Assembly (NCBI GenBank): GCA_022605955.1
Contig: JAKCOZ010000015.1
Coordinates: 9,553,287 to 9,617,286, forward strand
Length of the DNA stretch: 64,000 nt
Source of the DNA: Rallus limicola
Taxonomy: Eukaryota; Chordata; Aves; Gruiformes; Rallidae
Reading direction: 5' to 3'
The number at the start of each line of letters is the position of its first letter. Position 1 is the stretch's first letter. The translations under genes and the position numbers were made by a program. Positions 46,823 to 58,500 of the stretch are shown here, one piece after another. The notes beneath the pieces were generated by a model. It had not been told where the DNA came from and did not search any database. It saw nothing but the letters and a program-made list of their open reading frames with translations.

Positions 46823-47147
46823 CGTGCAGCAGCTTGCAGGCAGGGAACGCCACTCTCTTTGTCATCTGGCTTGATCTGGAGCTCCCTAAAGTGAGATACC
46901 AGCTGGTCCTGCTCTCCTTTTAGTCTGTGCTGCCCGGGAGGGGTGTCCTTGAGCAGACCAAAGTCTTCTGCATTGCTGGATGGACGTGGTGAGGAGCAGG
47001 GCAGGGTATCAGATCACAGCACCGCTTCTGGGAACAACCTTGGCTTAGGGATAGCAGGAGACCTAGGACAGCTGCAGTGGATTCACTTTACTGCTGGCTT
47101 CTCTCTGCCTCCCCCAGCTTCCCTGGCAGCAGGTCTGTCAGCCTGCT
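46823..47147 (-). other. Predicted non-coding first exon of the SRPK-like gene
   Basis: The 3' boundary is a strong donor ACG|GTAAGT. The 5' end is estimated at about 25-30 bp downstream of the TATA-like box. Part of it (47013-46823) is open for 63 codons without an ATG, which is noted separately. Confidence 0.4.
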
Positions 47148-47171
47148 GCGGCTCCACAGTCTCCACAGCAA

Positions 47172-47181
47172 CTATTTATAG
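47172..47181 (-). promoter_or_regulatory. TATA box that also fits the MEF2 consensus
   Basis: CTATAAATAG on the minus strand (CTATTTATAG on plus) matches both a TATA box and the MEF2 site YTA(A/T)4TAR. It sits about 350 bp upstream of the predicted exon 1 donor of the SRPK-like gene. Mouse Srpk3 is a known MEF2 target in muscle. The assignment here is inference. Confidence 0.5.
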
Positions 47182-48570
47182 AGGGAAATTCACAGCTCTG
47201 CTGAGATGGAAACAGAGAAATCCTTCCTCTCTGCTCTGCTGTCCCCAGACCTAGAAACTGTGGGGCTGCCTGGCACTTCCCACTGCTCCCAGCAGCGTGG
47301 CAGCAGAGCTCATGACCCAGCCTTTCTGCTGTGGCACTGTCTCCCGCTCGGCACAGCTGTCCTCAGCCTGGGGAAAACACTGCCCCTGGCTGGTGGGGGA
47401 CAAGCTCCCCAAGCCCACCCATGTGCCTGAGGCTCTTCAGCCCCCCAACAGTGCCTGCAGGCACACCCAACACAATCACAGTGTGGTACTGGTGACCGCA
47501 GAGCTCATGCTTTCCCTGATCCCTTTTTACAGAGAATCATGACTGCAGCAGCATCCTCCTGGCAGTCTTGCTCGCCCAGAGGCCCTGTCATGCCTAGGTG
47601 GGACCCAGCCTCTAGCCCCCACACAACACTGAGGACCCACACATGGTAACAACAAAAAAAACCATAAAAAAACTACCCCAAACCTCTCTTATTTTTTCCT
47701 TTCCCCGCTACCAGAGCTGGGCATGCTGCGGCCTCCCCCATGCTGGGGCCCATGGCTGTTCCAGCTCAGGTTTCCATGCACGGAGAACAAGGCCCAGCCC
47801 CGAAGCAAAGGGTTAAGGCTGATTTGGGCTGCTGATCCTGGCTGCCAACCCCAGGTCGGGGCCTCCTGGAGCGCTTCTCCCCTTGCCTGTGCCCCTCTCC
47901 TCTCACCTGCCTTCCCCACACCAAAAATAACAGAGGAGGGGGCAGAGGCTGCACCAGGCTGTGTGCTGAGCCATTTGTCACCCCTGAAAGGCCAGCGAGA
48001 ACACGCACCGTATGGAAAGGAGCAGCGACATTACACAGATACAAGGGGGAGCAGCAGACATGAGGGAAAGCAGCCAAAACTCCGCTCATAAAGAGGGACA
48101 GTGAGGTGGGGTAGAGGGAAAGGCAGGGAAGAGTGGCCAGGAGCCAGCTCTGTGTTGGTGAGGAGCTGTGCAATTAGTTGAAGAGCTGTTTTGCTGATTT
48201 TGAAACAGTGATGGACAACAGCCATCAGCATAAACCATACCTCCAGCAACCCCCTTACTGCTTACCTACTGTGAAAACCACATGCAGAGCTGGGCTGTGC
48301 CCCAGAACAGCTCTGCCCCCCACCCCCTTCCCCTTGCACCTACAGCAGGAGACAAACTTATCAGGGAAGGGCAGAAGCACCAGGATGTAGGAGCCATCAG
48401 CAGAAGGTGGCACAGGGTTATCTCCAAGAGTGGCAGCTGGTGGCTTGAAGCCTGTGGTGGGGCAGGAGGGAAAAGCCCCACGCTGCTGGCATGGCCCTGG
48501 ACCAGCACTCAGGAGTACAGAAGAGGCAAAGAGATTCTGGGCAACAGCAGCATCGTGCAACGCAGGCATG
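47182..48570. other. Intergenic spacer between PLXNB1 3' end and the SRPK-like promoter
   Basis: About 1.4 kb holds no coding exon that I can support. It has a short A-rich stretch near 47650 and no obvious repeat. Confidence 0.6.
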
Positions 48571-48592
48571 ACACGCAGGTTGTATATTAAAA

Positions 48593-48598
48593 TTTATT
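48593..48598 (-). terminator. PLXNB1: PLXNB1 polyadenylation signal (distal)
   Basis: AATAAA on the minus strand lies in AT-rich sequence typical of a 3' UTR end. A second AATAAA is 28 bp upstream. It is the farthest canonical signal before the SRPK promoter region. Confidence 0.7.
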
Positions 48599-48620
48599 GA
48601 ATTATTGTGTAAGAATTCTC

Positions 48621-48626
48621 TTTATT
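48621..48626 (-). terminator. PLXNB1: PLXNB1 polyadenylation signal (second copy)
   Basis: A second minus-strand AATAAA lies immediately before the distal one. Tandem signals make cleavage near 48570-48610 likely. Confidence 0.65.
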
Positions 48627-49094
48627 AAAATCATTTGGACTCTAAACTGATTATTTACAGACAAAACCTCTTGTATCACCAATAGATTCCTACATCTCAG
48701 AACAGTATCTACAAATAGTTATTACACTATGTAACAAAATTCAGATTTTTTTTTTCAAGCTTTTTATATTAATTATTAATTCCAATTTGAGAAAGACAGT
48801 ACCTCAGGTGCTCTGAGCAGAGCTCAAGGTATGGCAGGGCAAAAATGCAGGTCAGACCATACCACAACAGAGGGAGAGACACCAAGTCACAAGGCTGGGA
48901 GGGGGCAGAGTCACCAGGACAGGGGACTAGGAGAAAGACTATTAGAGCAAATGCACTGGCTGTTCTGGAAACCAAACGAATCATCCTGACAAGAAAGGCA
49001 CCAAAAAAGCAGCATCTCGCTGCAACCAGGGCACACCCTGAAAAAGAAATGGTGTTCCACTGAGACAGCAGCATCCAAGAACCCTCCACTTTCA

Positions 49095-49167
49095 TTAAAA
49101 AAAAAAAAAAAACAACAACAATCCATCATCTCTAGCAAAAAAAAAAAAAAGAAAAAAGAAAAAAGAA
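49095..49167. repeat. A-rich simple repeats
   Basis: Two A runs are joined by an AAC-type stretch and followed by GAAAAAAGAAAA-type units. They appear as poly-U in the PLXNB1 3' UTR transcript. Confidence 0.8.
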
Positions 49168-52100
49168 GCTTCCAGGTGCAGCCCAAATTTGCCTCCAGAC
49201 GGATGAAAGCAATCGCTCTCACATCTACATCACATGGGCGCCAGCTACTCTTAGTCACACCAACAGGAGAGACATTCAAACACACGAACGGGGGATGTAC
49301 CTTAATACTGATCAGTTCTCAGCCTTTCACCCAGACCACCATGGAAGCAAGTTTCCTTCTCTGGCCACAGCACTACCTCACTCGTCCCACCCGCTGTTCC
49401 AGAACGTTGACGTCCCCTTGCCGCACTCATGGCTCGGGAGCTGTCACCGTGCCAGGGCTCACACCGCCCACAGAACTCGCTACCTGTATGAAAAATGGGA
49501 CCATCTGGAGAGGATTCTCCATCCGTCCCTCTCCAGAGCGTCCGACAAGCTGGTTGTGGAATCAGGCAGAGACTGGAAGAAACTTGGAAGGATTGTGAGA
49601 AATAAATAAATAAGTCTTCCCTGCAACAGGGAATTTCATAATAAAACCTGTTTTGTGCAAATTTAAATGCAACAGAACCCTGTTGTAGTAACGGATTTTG
49701 CCACAGGAAAGGGGCACGGACGGAGAGAAGAGGGGCCACGCTTCACCACCCAACAAGGGGCCTTCCCTGTGTGTTCACAGGCAAGGAAGGTGCCAGTATC
49801 CACAGCCCTGAGCACAGATGGATGAGAAGAGATGGGTGCTATGGGCTTTCCACGCTCACTGCAGTGGCAGTGCCTCCTATCCAGTGATTCATGGACAAGT
49901 TCAAGATGTTAAACAAGTCAATCACCTCTATTTAGCTGTAGTTTGAAGTCTTGATTATTGCTCTAATAACAGATGACTCACAGACGTGCTTGGAGAAAGC
50001 AGATCCTTCCCAACAGACAGGACCACTACCGAGAGGCAGGGACGTCTCAGGCTGTGCTCTCAGAGACACCTGGACTCCTGTCACCACCACCCAGGAGAGC
50101 CACCAAGTCCTCCTCCCTTTGCCAGCATGAGGTGGATTCAGAATTACATCAACCTGCTCTGGGAAAGCATGGAGATAATGCCACAGAAATAGGGGCAGAC
50201 ATGGACAGTCTGCAGAGCCACAAATCCAGCTCCTGGCACATTGCAGGTTGCAGCAGCCACAAACTACACCTCACTCTCTGCAGCAGGAAGTCTACCAGTC
50301 AACACCCAAAGGGACAACATTACTCCACCACTATTCCTGCATCTGCCTCAAACCAAGGAATCGCCTCCCCCCAATCCTTTCCTCCACCACGTATTTTCTG
50401 GGCTGGTGTAATTGGATTTGCTGGAGCCAGAGGTGTTGGAGGTGCTAAGCTTCCCTAAGTTTCATGGAAGCGTGTGGTCAGGGCAGGAGCAAACCCAAAC
50501 TGGTGTTCACCTGGGGAAAGAGGGGCAAAACTCTGCCCATCCAATCCCCTTTCTGCCTGGCAGCAGCCAGCTCACCACTGCTCTGTACAGCAGGACAGAA
50601 TCAGGAGGTGCCATAAGGATGCCAGCCATTCTCTGGGCACACAGAGCACCCAGGAATACTGCTGAGAGAGGGGAACAGGGAAGAGCTGGCTCTGTAGGGA
50701 GAGCATCCAGCATCAGCTGTTACACAGCTCAGAGCAGAGTTTTACAACTGCGCAGAACTCACACAAAGCCACGGGGATGATGGGATGGGCCTGGAATTAC
50801 TGCTGTATGCAGTGGAGAGAGAGGTAGGGCCATGATCCTGCCCTGTCTTAGCTCAGGTCCCTCCCAGGCAGCACATCACCCTGGCTGAGGGAAGCAACAG
50901 AGGAGTCAGACCTGTGTGCCTGCCCTGGGGACACAGGACACTAGCATGGAATTAGCAGCGGGGGTAAGAGTAGGGCACCCTCATAAACAGGAATTTGCTC
51001 CCAGGAGGGCAGAGTGCTCTGCTCCCAAGGTGCAGGGACCGAGAAGGGAGCAGTGAGGAGCTGCCCAGTGACAGCTGGCAACAAACTGTGCTTATGCCTG
51101 CTCCAGCTTCTCCTTCCTTGAAGGAGCCATCCCTGTTTGTAGGACACCTGATGCTCCCCAGGAAGAGCTCAAGTTGTGCTTCATGGCTTCCTGGAGCTCA
51201 CAGGTCACCAGCAACCCTTTGAGTGCCACAGCGGGAGTTTGGGAAGTGAAGCTGAGCAGGGGGTAAGGTGAGCCTAATGGAACAGCACACAGCTAAGCTT
51301 TGAACTGAGCAGCAGGGAAAAGCAAACTGCTGTGACAACAACAGACACATCTACGAGTTACCCCTGCAGACAAAGCAGCGGAGAAAACTTTGCTCCAGTG
51401 CTGACAGACGTTTGTCAGTAGAAGTGCACAGAGATACTTCTCCAAGAAAGCTTTGTCTCAAAGCCACAAAATTAAACATTCTCCTTTTGCATTTAAATAC
51501 ATTAACTTTCTGAGGGTATTTACAAGTCCAGTTCAGAGCAGCAGAACAGCTAGACACCGGAGGAAAGGGATGTGGCACAAGGCATTTGTTGTGCTTTTCC
51601 AAAGAGCTGGGCAACCCCTGACCCACATGGAACCAGGAAGATGGATCCTGAGCTGGCTGAGCTGTGTCAGGAGGAGAGCCAGGCAGCGACTCTCACTGGC
51701 AGCTGAATTTGTCCCGAGGCAAAGGGTGCAGGGAGCTGTCCATTTACAGCAGGCCTCTGGGCAAGTGCACACATGGTGAGCAAGTTGCATCCAAGCAGGT
51801 GTTGCACACAAGCTGTCAGAGACCAGAACACAGGGGAGCGAGAGACCTTTGCCACTGGACACTCCAACATCTGACATCTGGAACCAGGGGGGACTTTGTG
51901 GCAAGGAAGTTTCTCAGGTTGGATACTGCAGAAGCGCCTGCTAGCCAGGACCAGAGGTATGCCCAGCTGTCAGCCTGGGGAAAGCATCCTGTGTCCTTCC
52001 TGTGCCCCTGCTGAAGCGGCTGGCTGCAGCAAGGGAACCCTCCAGCACTGGCAAGGGCACATGTGCAAGGCTGAGGGCTCCACAGACATGGTGCTTGGTG

Positions 52101-52226
52101 TTGCCACCTTGCTCTTCAACAACGTTGGTTGGAAACTTGGCACGTTCACATCTGTAGGAAGGAGCTGTGCGGTCCCCTGACAGTCTGTCAGAGGAAAACC
52201 AAAGTCTGGGTTTGGGGTTTGGTTTT

Positions 52227-52242
52227 TGTGTGTGTGTGTGTG
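52227..52242. repeat. (TG)n microsatellite
   Basis: Eight TG units near the PLXNB1 stop codon, read as CA in the transcript. Confidence 0.8.
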
Positions 52243-52452
52243 TTTTGTTTTTAAAAAGAAAAACCTGTAAAAAAATATTCTCTGAGATGCAAAGATGCTT
52301 GTACTTTGTACTGCCTTGGCCATCCCCACTCACGTCACCCGTGGGTTCCTTGCAGAGTCTGGTTCCAATGGCAGCAGGACACCCTGCGTACGGCTGGGAT
52401 GAGCCCTGTCCCGTTCAGCCGGGGCGGGGGGGGAGCAGTCAGTCTGCGCCTG

Positions 52453-52557
52453 TCACAAGTCTGTGACTTTGTTCTCCACAGCTGCTGCGATCTGTTGCAG
52501 TCTGTATCCGAGCTGCATCTTCTGTGCCGTTGGGTCTTCTTCCAAGGCAGTAATGAT
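52453..52557 (-). CDS. PLXNB1: PLXNB1 last coding exon
   Basis: It encodes [20 protein letters not shown] then [14 protein letters not shown] and TGA. VTDL is the PDZ ligand that recruits PDZ-RhoGEF and LARG in B-type plexins. Confidence 0.96.
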   Translation of the reverse strand: MITALEEDPTAQKMQLGYRLQQIAAAVENKVTDL

Positions 52558-55500
52558 CTGCAACGAGACAGAGCTCACGGGCAGCCTTTCTCCGGCACGC
52601 AGCACTGCCAGCCAGCCCGACAGCCCCAAGGTAGAATCCAGCGTGCTCCAGTCTAGAGCGGGTATGTAGTAATTAATCTCAAATGAACCACCAAATAAAT
52701 ATTCTGGATTCATCCTAATAACTCAGAGACTTCTCAAGGCAAGAAGAATGCTAAACTTCTCACCTGAAAACAATTGATTTAGTGAATGAATCCAAACTAA
52801 TTGCATTCATTTTTAAGGAGAGTATTTGGATATCAGAGTCCAAACAAGAAGCACGGGTGAAAGCCCAACAGCCTCCAATAGAGAGATAAGTCTTTTTTTT
52901 GTGTGTGTGATTTCCTCCGTTTCCCTTGGATAACAATAAAGCAAATTTATGACATGGAAGTTACGCACACCAATGAAACAATACAGAGTCCTGTACCAGT
53001 CTGGCTGCTCTTCACTTATTAGTTTTTGAGGTTTTTTGGTTGATGGTAAAAGGAGAAGGGCACATTCATACCTTCTGGAAACACACACTCACCTGGTCAT
53101 AGTACTTATTGATGTATTTGTACAATTCGTGCAGAGCCACCAGGGAATTGAGGTCACCTGAGTAATTCTGAGTAAGAGAGGAAATTAGAGAACACCATGA
53201 GACACCAAACAATTGTTCTTGTAAGTTCTGCATCCTCACAACTCATTAGGAAACGCGCCTGTTGCACAAAGCAACAGGAAAGGGAACTCACCAGTAGCTC
53301 CTAGGGAAGGAAAAACTACTTGTAATTCCTTGCCCTGAATCCCTGACTACACTTTTCAGCACTAGCAGGGCCCACCCTTGCTGTCCTGCTGGTGCCACGA
53401 AGCAGAGCAGCCACTGGGAAGGGTCGGTAGTCTGAGCAGAACTGTGTGCTCACCTGCAGCAGCTCATCACTGCATTACTACTTAGATGCACAGGGGAGGA
53501 GCGAGGATGATGTCTGAAAGTTATTTACCCGTGATAGCTCGGCCAGGGCAGAGTTCATCTCCTGGTCGCTGGCAGAGATGGTCTGACGAATGTCCGCGTA
53601 ATACCTACACGGTGGTACACAGACAATGAGCATATCGCCCTCCCAGCCTCCTCCTGACTGCTGGAGCGATGACTCCTCAGGCTCATTGCTTACCTTTCCA
53701 CCATCTGCTTGTAGCGAGGAATGTCCCGGGCGTAGAGCAGCTTGTTGATTGGAGAGTCCTTGAACATCCAAAAGCACAACTGATTACCAAAGGCTCCTTC
53801 ATCATGCTGTGGACTAACCTTAGTGGGTAACACCATCACCACTGTTCTCTGTCCTTCATTCATTCAGGATCGGGAATTCTTGTCCTCTGCATGGAGAGGT
53901 ACTTCGAATACCAGACTCCCTTCTAGTAATGTGTCTGAGGAACCACGGGATGTGTTGGGTGAAGGGATCCCTAGTCCAGCCTTCACTTGGAGCTGGGCAA
54001 TCACCAGCATGAGATCACACTGGCTATGGTTTTGCATATCTGATTCCTGAACTCCTCCAGAGAGCCACCCATCCCATCTGTGGTGACCCATGCAGGACTA
54101 TTCCACTCTCTGCATGGGGTGAGCAGTGGTAGCGAAAAGTTTTTCTGATGGCCAACCTGAACCTCCCACAGCAAATCCTGCGACTTACACTGTCTGCCAC
54201 AGCCAGCTAGAGTTTAGTTCTGTCCCCCAAGTAGCTGCAAGCCATAAATAAAAACTTCTTCTGTATGCTTAGCACAATCAACTCCTCCCTCCTCTCTTCC
54301 CAAGAGTCCACATCACTCTCTGGAGCTCTAGTGGCACACAGGAACGAGGGTGAGCCTGGCCCACTGTCCCAGCAGCGCTATGTAAACCTTATCTCCTTCC
54401 TGGGGCAGCACCACTCAACTACCTGTGCCAGCCAGGCTCCCTTCTCCCGCTGTACTTACCCGCCCTAGCTTATGGTCAGCTATTGTACAGGAGTCCATGA
54501 AGGTCTGGGCAATGACCAGGAGCACAGCATCTACGTTATCCGATGTCTGCACATCAAAAACAAACTGGGGATTCTTGATGATGTTGATCCAGAACCGCAG
54601 GGGCAGGCTATGAAGACAGAAATGCACCAGGTTATGAGCAAAGGTAGCAGCTATGGTGCTGAAAGATAATCTGCACATGATGACATTTCCCAGCTTTGCC
54701 ATCCCAGCAAAACCAGCTCTTCACACCATGGTCTGCTGCCTCACTCCATTTCTCTCCTCCTCAGTAGGCAAAGGTGGCTGTTGCTTGGCAAATATCAGCT
54801 CTGGACAGCCCAGCAGTGCCTCCTCTGGGGCCCACAGGAACACTGTACCTGTTTGTCTTCCAGATATGGATGGTCTCTGGGTCTGCGATCCCATAGTGCA
54901 TCGCCTGCTCATCCAACAGGTCGAAGAAGTATTTGACTGCCAGAGGGACAGGGCGGTTGGTACTGAGGATCACCTGGAACAAGTCATCCACAAACTTCTG
55001 CAGCGTGCCCTATGGAGAGCCAAGCAGGACAGAGTCAGCATAGGCAAAGAACAGCTCAGGCTTCGCACAGGTATGAGATTACCTCCTTCTGCTCAGCAAC
55101 CTCCCCTCACCGGTCCAAACTGCTCCCTTCTGCTGCAGGGAGCAGCAAAGGAGAATGGAGGCTACAGCAGTTTCCGAGGCCAGGGAGAAGCTCAAGAACA
55201 GAGCTCCCAACCCGGTGGAACATCACTGAGCCATAGAGACTTCCCAGTGAGGGGCTGCTGGCTGCCAGCAGCTGCATTCAGCCAGACATGAACAAGGAGA
55301 AGGACTTTCCTCAGCACCAAGAGGAAGTTCAGTAAATGTGGGAAGAACACAGGCACTGCCTGGCAAAGTGCCTACACAGTCCCTTGAGGAACAGTGCTAC
55401 TGCAGGGCACTGCTGGGGAACCACAGTGCCAAAAGTTGATCCTCTTGAGAACAGAGCAGAACAACAAGTTCTCCTACATTAATTTTTTAACAATGACACT

Positions 55501-58500
55501 GGAATAAAGCAAAGAGGAGGTGTGAGCAGGTGCTACGCCCGATTTATGAGTGCAGCTGAATCTGTACATGACAGGCATGCACTATGAGCATCAGCTGGCT
55601 CCAGGAGGTAACAGGTCTGTCATATATTCATGGCCCTGTGTGAGGTAGAAAGTGGAAAGACACAGCAACCTGGCAGATACTGTTGCCAAAGAAACTCTGC
55701 TGTGAAACACAACATACCTGCTTTTTACTGTGGAACAAAGACAAACATGAGGTGGACATGGGGGATAAAATCATTTCTTGCTCTCCTAGAGGCTCTGCAA
55801 AACTTCACCCAATAGTAGAAGCCTGGCATGGCAGTGATGGGATTGTATGGGAAACAACCAGCATGTGCATCTACCCAGGCAAAGGAGCTCTTCATCCTCA
55901 TACACATCCCTGCAATCTGATGGGGATATGAAGGAAGGCAAGATCCCAAGCACAATACAATCTATGTTTCTTCTCACCTTCATTGAGAGTAGGCGTGTCA
56001 GGTAGATCTCCGGGATTGCCTTGGCTCGCTCACGATCTCTCAAGCTCCCACGCCGATGCTTGGGAAGCTCTGGCTCTTCTGTTGGTTTTACCAGGTGCCA
56101 AAGTTTGATGCCTCCTTCATCTGCATCCTCCAGCATTGGTGTTTCTGAAACATGCAGTTGTTCACAGATGAGTGCCCGTTCGCTCACGGTAGAGCTTGAC
56201 CAGCTGTGCTCCAGGGTAGCATGACTTTGCAGTATGATAGAAACACAAATAGGAGGGAACCTCTGGAGGCCTCGATCCATCCTTCTGCACAGACTATGAC
56301 TGCTGTTAGTACTATGGCAGGTTGTCTTTGTCCACCCAAAACCTTCAAGGAGTAACAGGAGTATCCCCGGAACTGTTTGCTTGGCCAGACAGTAGGGTAA
56401 CTACCAGGTGTCCCAACACCACCCTTGGGCAGTGCTCAGCACCTGAGGGTATTAACAGCCCTACAAGGTGCAGACTGCTCTCAGTCCTAGAGAGTCACAA
56501 CTACAGAATTGTGCTCATCCTGCCTTTCCATGCCCACCCTGGCCTTGCCCTGCTCTCACACTCCTGTTTCTCTCCCATCTCACCTGCCCAAGCTTTCAGT
56601 TTTATGACAGTCCTGTGAGGGTCCAAATCATGTATCAACCAAGAGACTTGTCCCACTACCTAGCAAGTGCTATAAAATTATTTTAAGCAAACAAAGACTC
56701 ATAAAACTCACTCTCTCCTGGGATGTAATCCTGATTCTCTCTATGGATGTGCTTGGTCAGGCGTGGGACCAGTGCTACTGTTGCTCCGTCAGGTACCTGC
56801 AGACAAGACAAATCCACATTCAAACAGATGGCATGTTTTTCCTCAGCACAACAGGGAAGTGCTTGTAGACCAAAGCAGACTGTACCATTAGTGAAAATAA
56901 GGGCAGAAGCAGGGATTTTGAGGCTCCATTACTGTCTTCCCTGGTGGTGTGAGAATCTTGTTTGTACCAATTAAAAAAACTGATGTGCAAAGTACGATGA
57001 GGATGATAATACTCAGGGACTGAGGTCCTTCACAACTAGAACTTGTTGCAGCAAGGTATGACACAAGGTATGGGCTAAGGAGGGGGCTTGTTGCAGTCAG
57101 AGCACAAGCCTCAGCGCTGACTTAAACTGAATATACTGCTGCAAGAAAGCTCCAACCTTTTGACAGTGATCCACCAGGAGACCAGAGCCACAGAGCATAG
57201 CAGTGTGTAGAAGACAAGGAGAAGCAAGACAGTGGTAGACTGAGTTCTGACCTTGTAATGCTGCAGAGTGTTCAGACGTTTCCAGGTTCCCTGAACAACA
57301 GATGTCACATCCTCATCGGACAGTATCAGGTGACCTGCCAGCCCTGACCTCCACTCTGCAACCATTAAAGCAAAGAAAATGGAAAGAGAAACTGTTAATT
57401 GGAGGCATCCCTGAAGTCTGCTGTGCTTCATCGTTGTTGACCTCATTACACACCCACTGATCCTCATCTACCTTCACTCATGCTGTTTCACAGCCCTGAG
57501 CAAGTGCCTGCAACAAGATTGTCCTGCAGCCACAGGACAGCGTCTCTGGCAGAGGGACAGGAGGAGTCACAGCCCCCCAGGTTCTGCATGCTCAGACAAT
57601 GACAGACACACATGGCAGGGCGCTGCACAGAGCAGATGACCACTGCCTCACTTCTTCATTCAGTTCTGGCACCAAGAAGTTCTGCTTACCAAGGTCCAGG
57701 GTGTCTGGGTCCGGTCGGTGACAGTACGGCGTCCCTTTATAGATCTGATCGAGGATTTTCTCCTTCACCTGTGTTATGGTGTCACAGTCTAGCACTTTTG
57801 CAGAAATCCCTTGGGAGTCCTCTGCCCCTCCTGCAGCAACTCCTGCTTGTGTTAAAGCATTTAAGGTCTGGGGAAGAAAAGGTCGGAAGAGACTCAGCTG
57901 ATAAGATTACATCACACATTTACGCCTTTGATGGTTGGCATCAAAGGCAAGTTAACAGCTAGCCCTTTCACAGGAAGAGTTTCAGAAAAGGAAATGTCAC
58001 AGATGTTAAACACCCTGTTCTCAGGCTGGTGTCAAGAGCTGGAAGCCAGTTCAGCAGCAGGGGAGGGGCTTCAACATGCCATCAGCAATTTCATCCCCTT
58101 ATTTCTAGGGCAGAGCACAGCCCATACACCAGGTGACTCTGGCAATGGCTCCCAGCAGCCTAGGGCAAAAGCACCTGATTTACCAGAGCTCTTGTTCATC
58201 TGTGGAGTCATGCTGCTGGGGTAAACCCAGCTCCCAGGAGACAGTGGCAGGATGCTGCCCTTCTGCCTCCACAATAGGAGCAGAGACATCCAGCCCTGCA
58301 CACCAGAAAGCCCAGGGGGAATAAAAACTTTGGTGCTTACCAGAGTCCGGTACTCCAGGTCCTCTCTCAAGAGGCGGTTGTCATTCAGGGTATATTTGGC
58401 TTTCCCTGTCACCCAGTCAACTGGCCCTTTGTCCACCTGGTGCTTGATTCCCCGAAACAGCATGTAAAGAGGCTCCCCAACGGAATCCTGGCACAGAAAG

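Larger units (their letters stand above)
48580..52452 (-). other. PLXNB1: PLXNB1 3' UTR (about 3.9 kb)
   Basis: It runs from the VTDL stop codon to the tandem AATAAA signals. I found no earlier AATAAA or ATTAAA on the minus strand. It contains A-rich repeats (49095-49165 on plus) and a TG microsatellite (52227-52242). Small frames on both strands are not protein-like. Confidence 0.6.
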
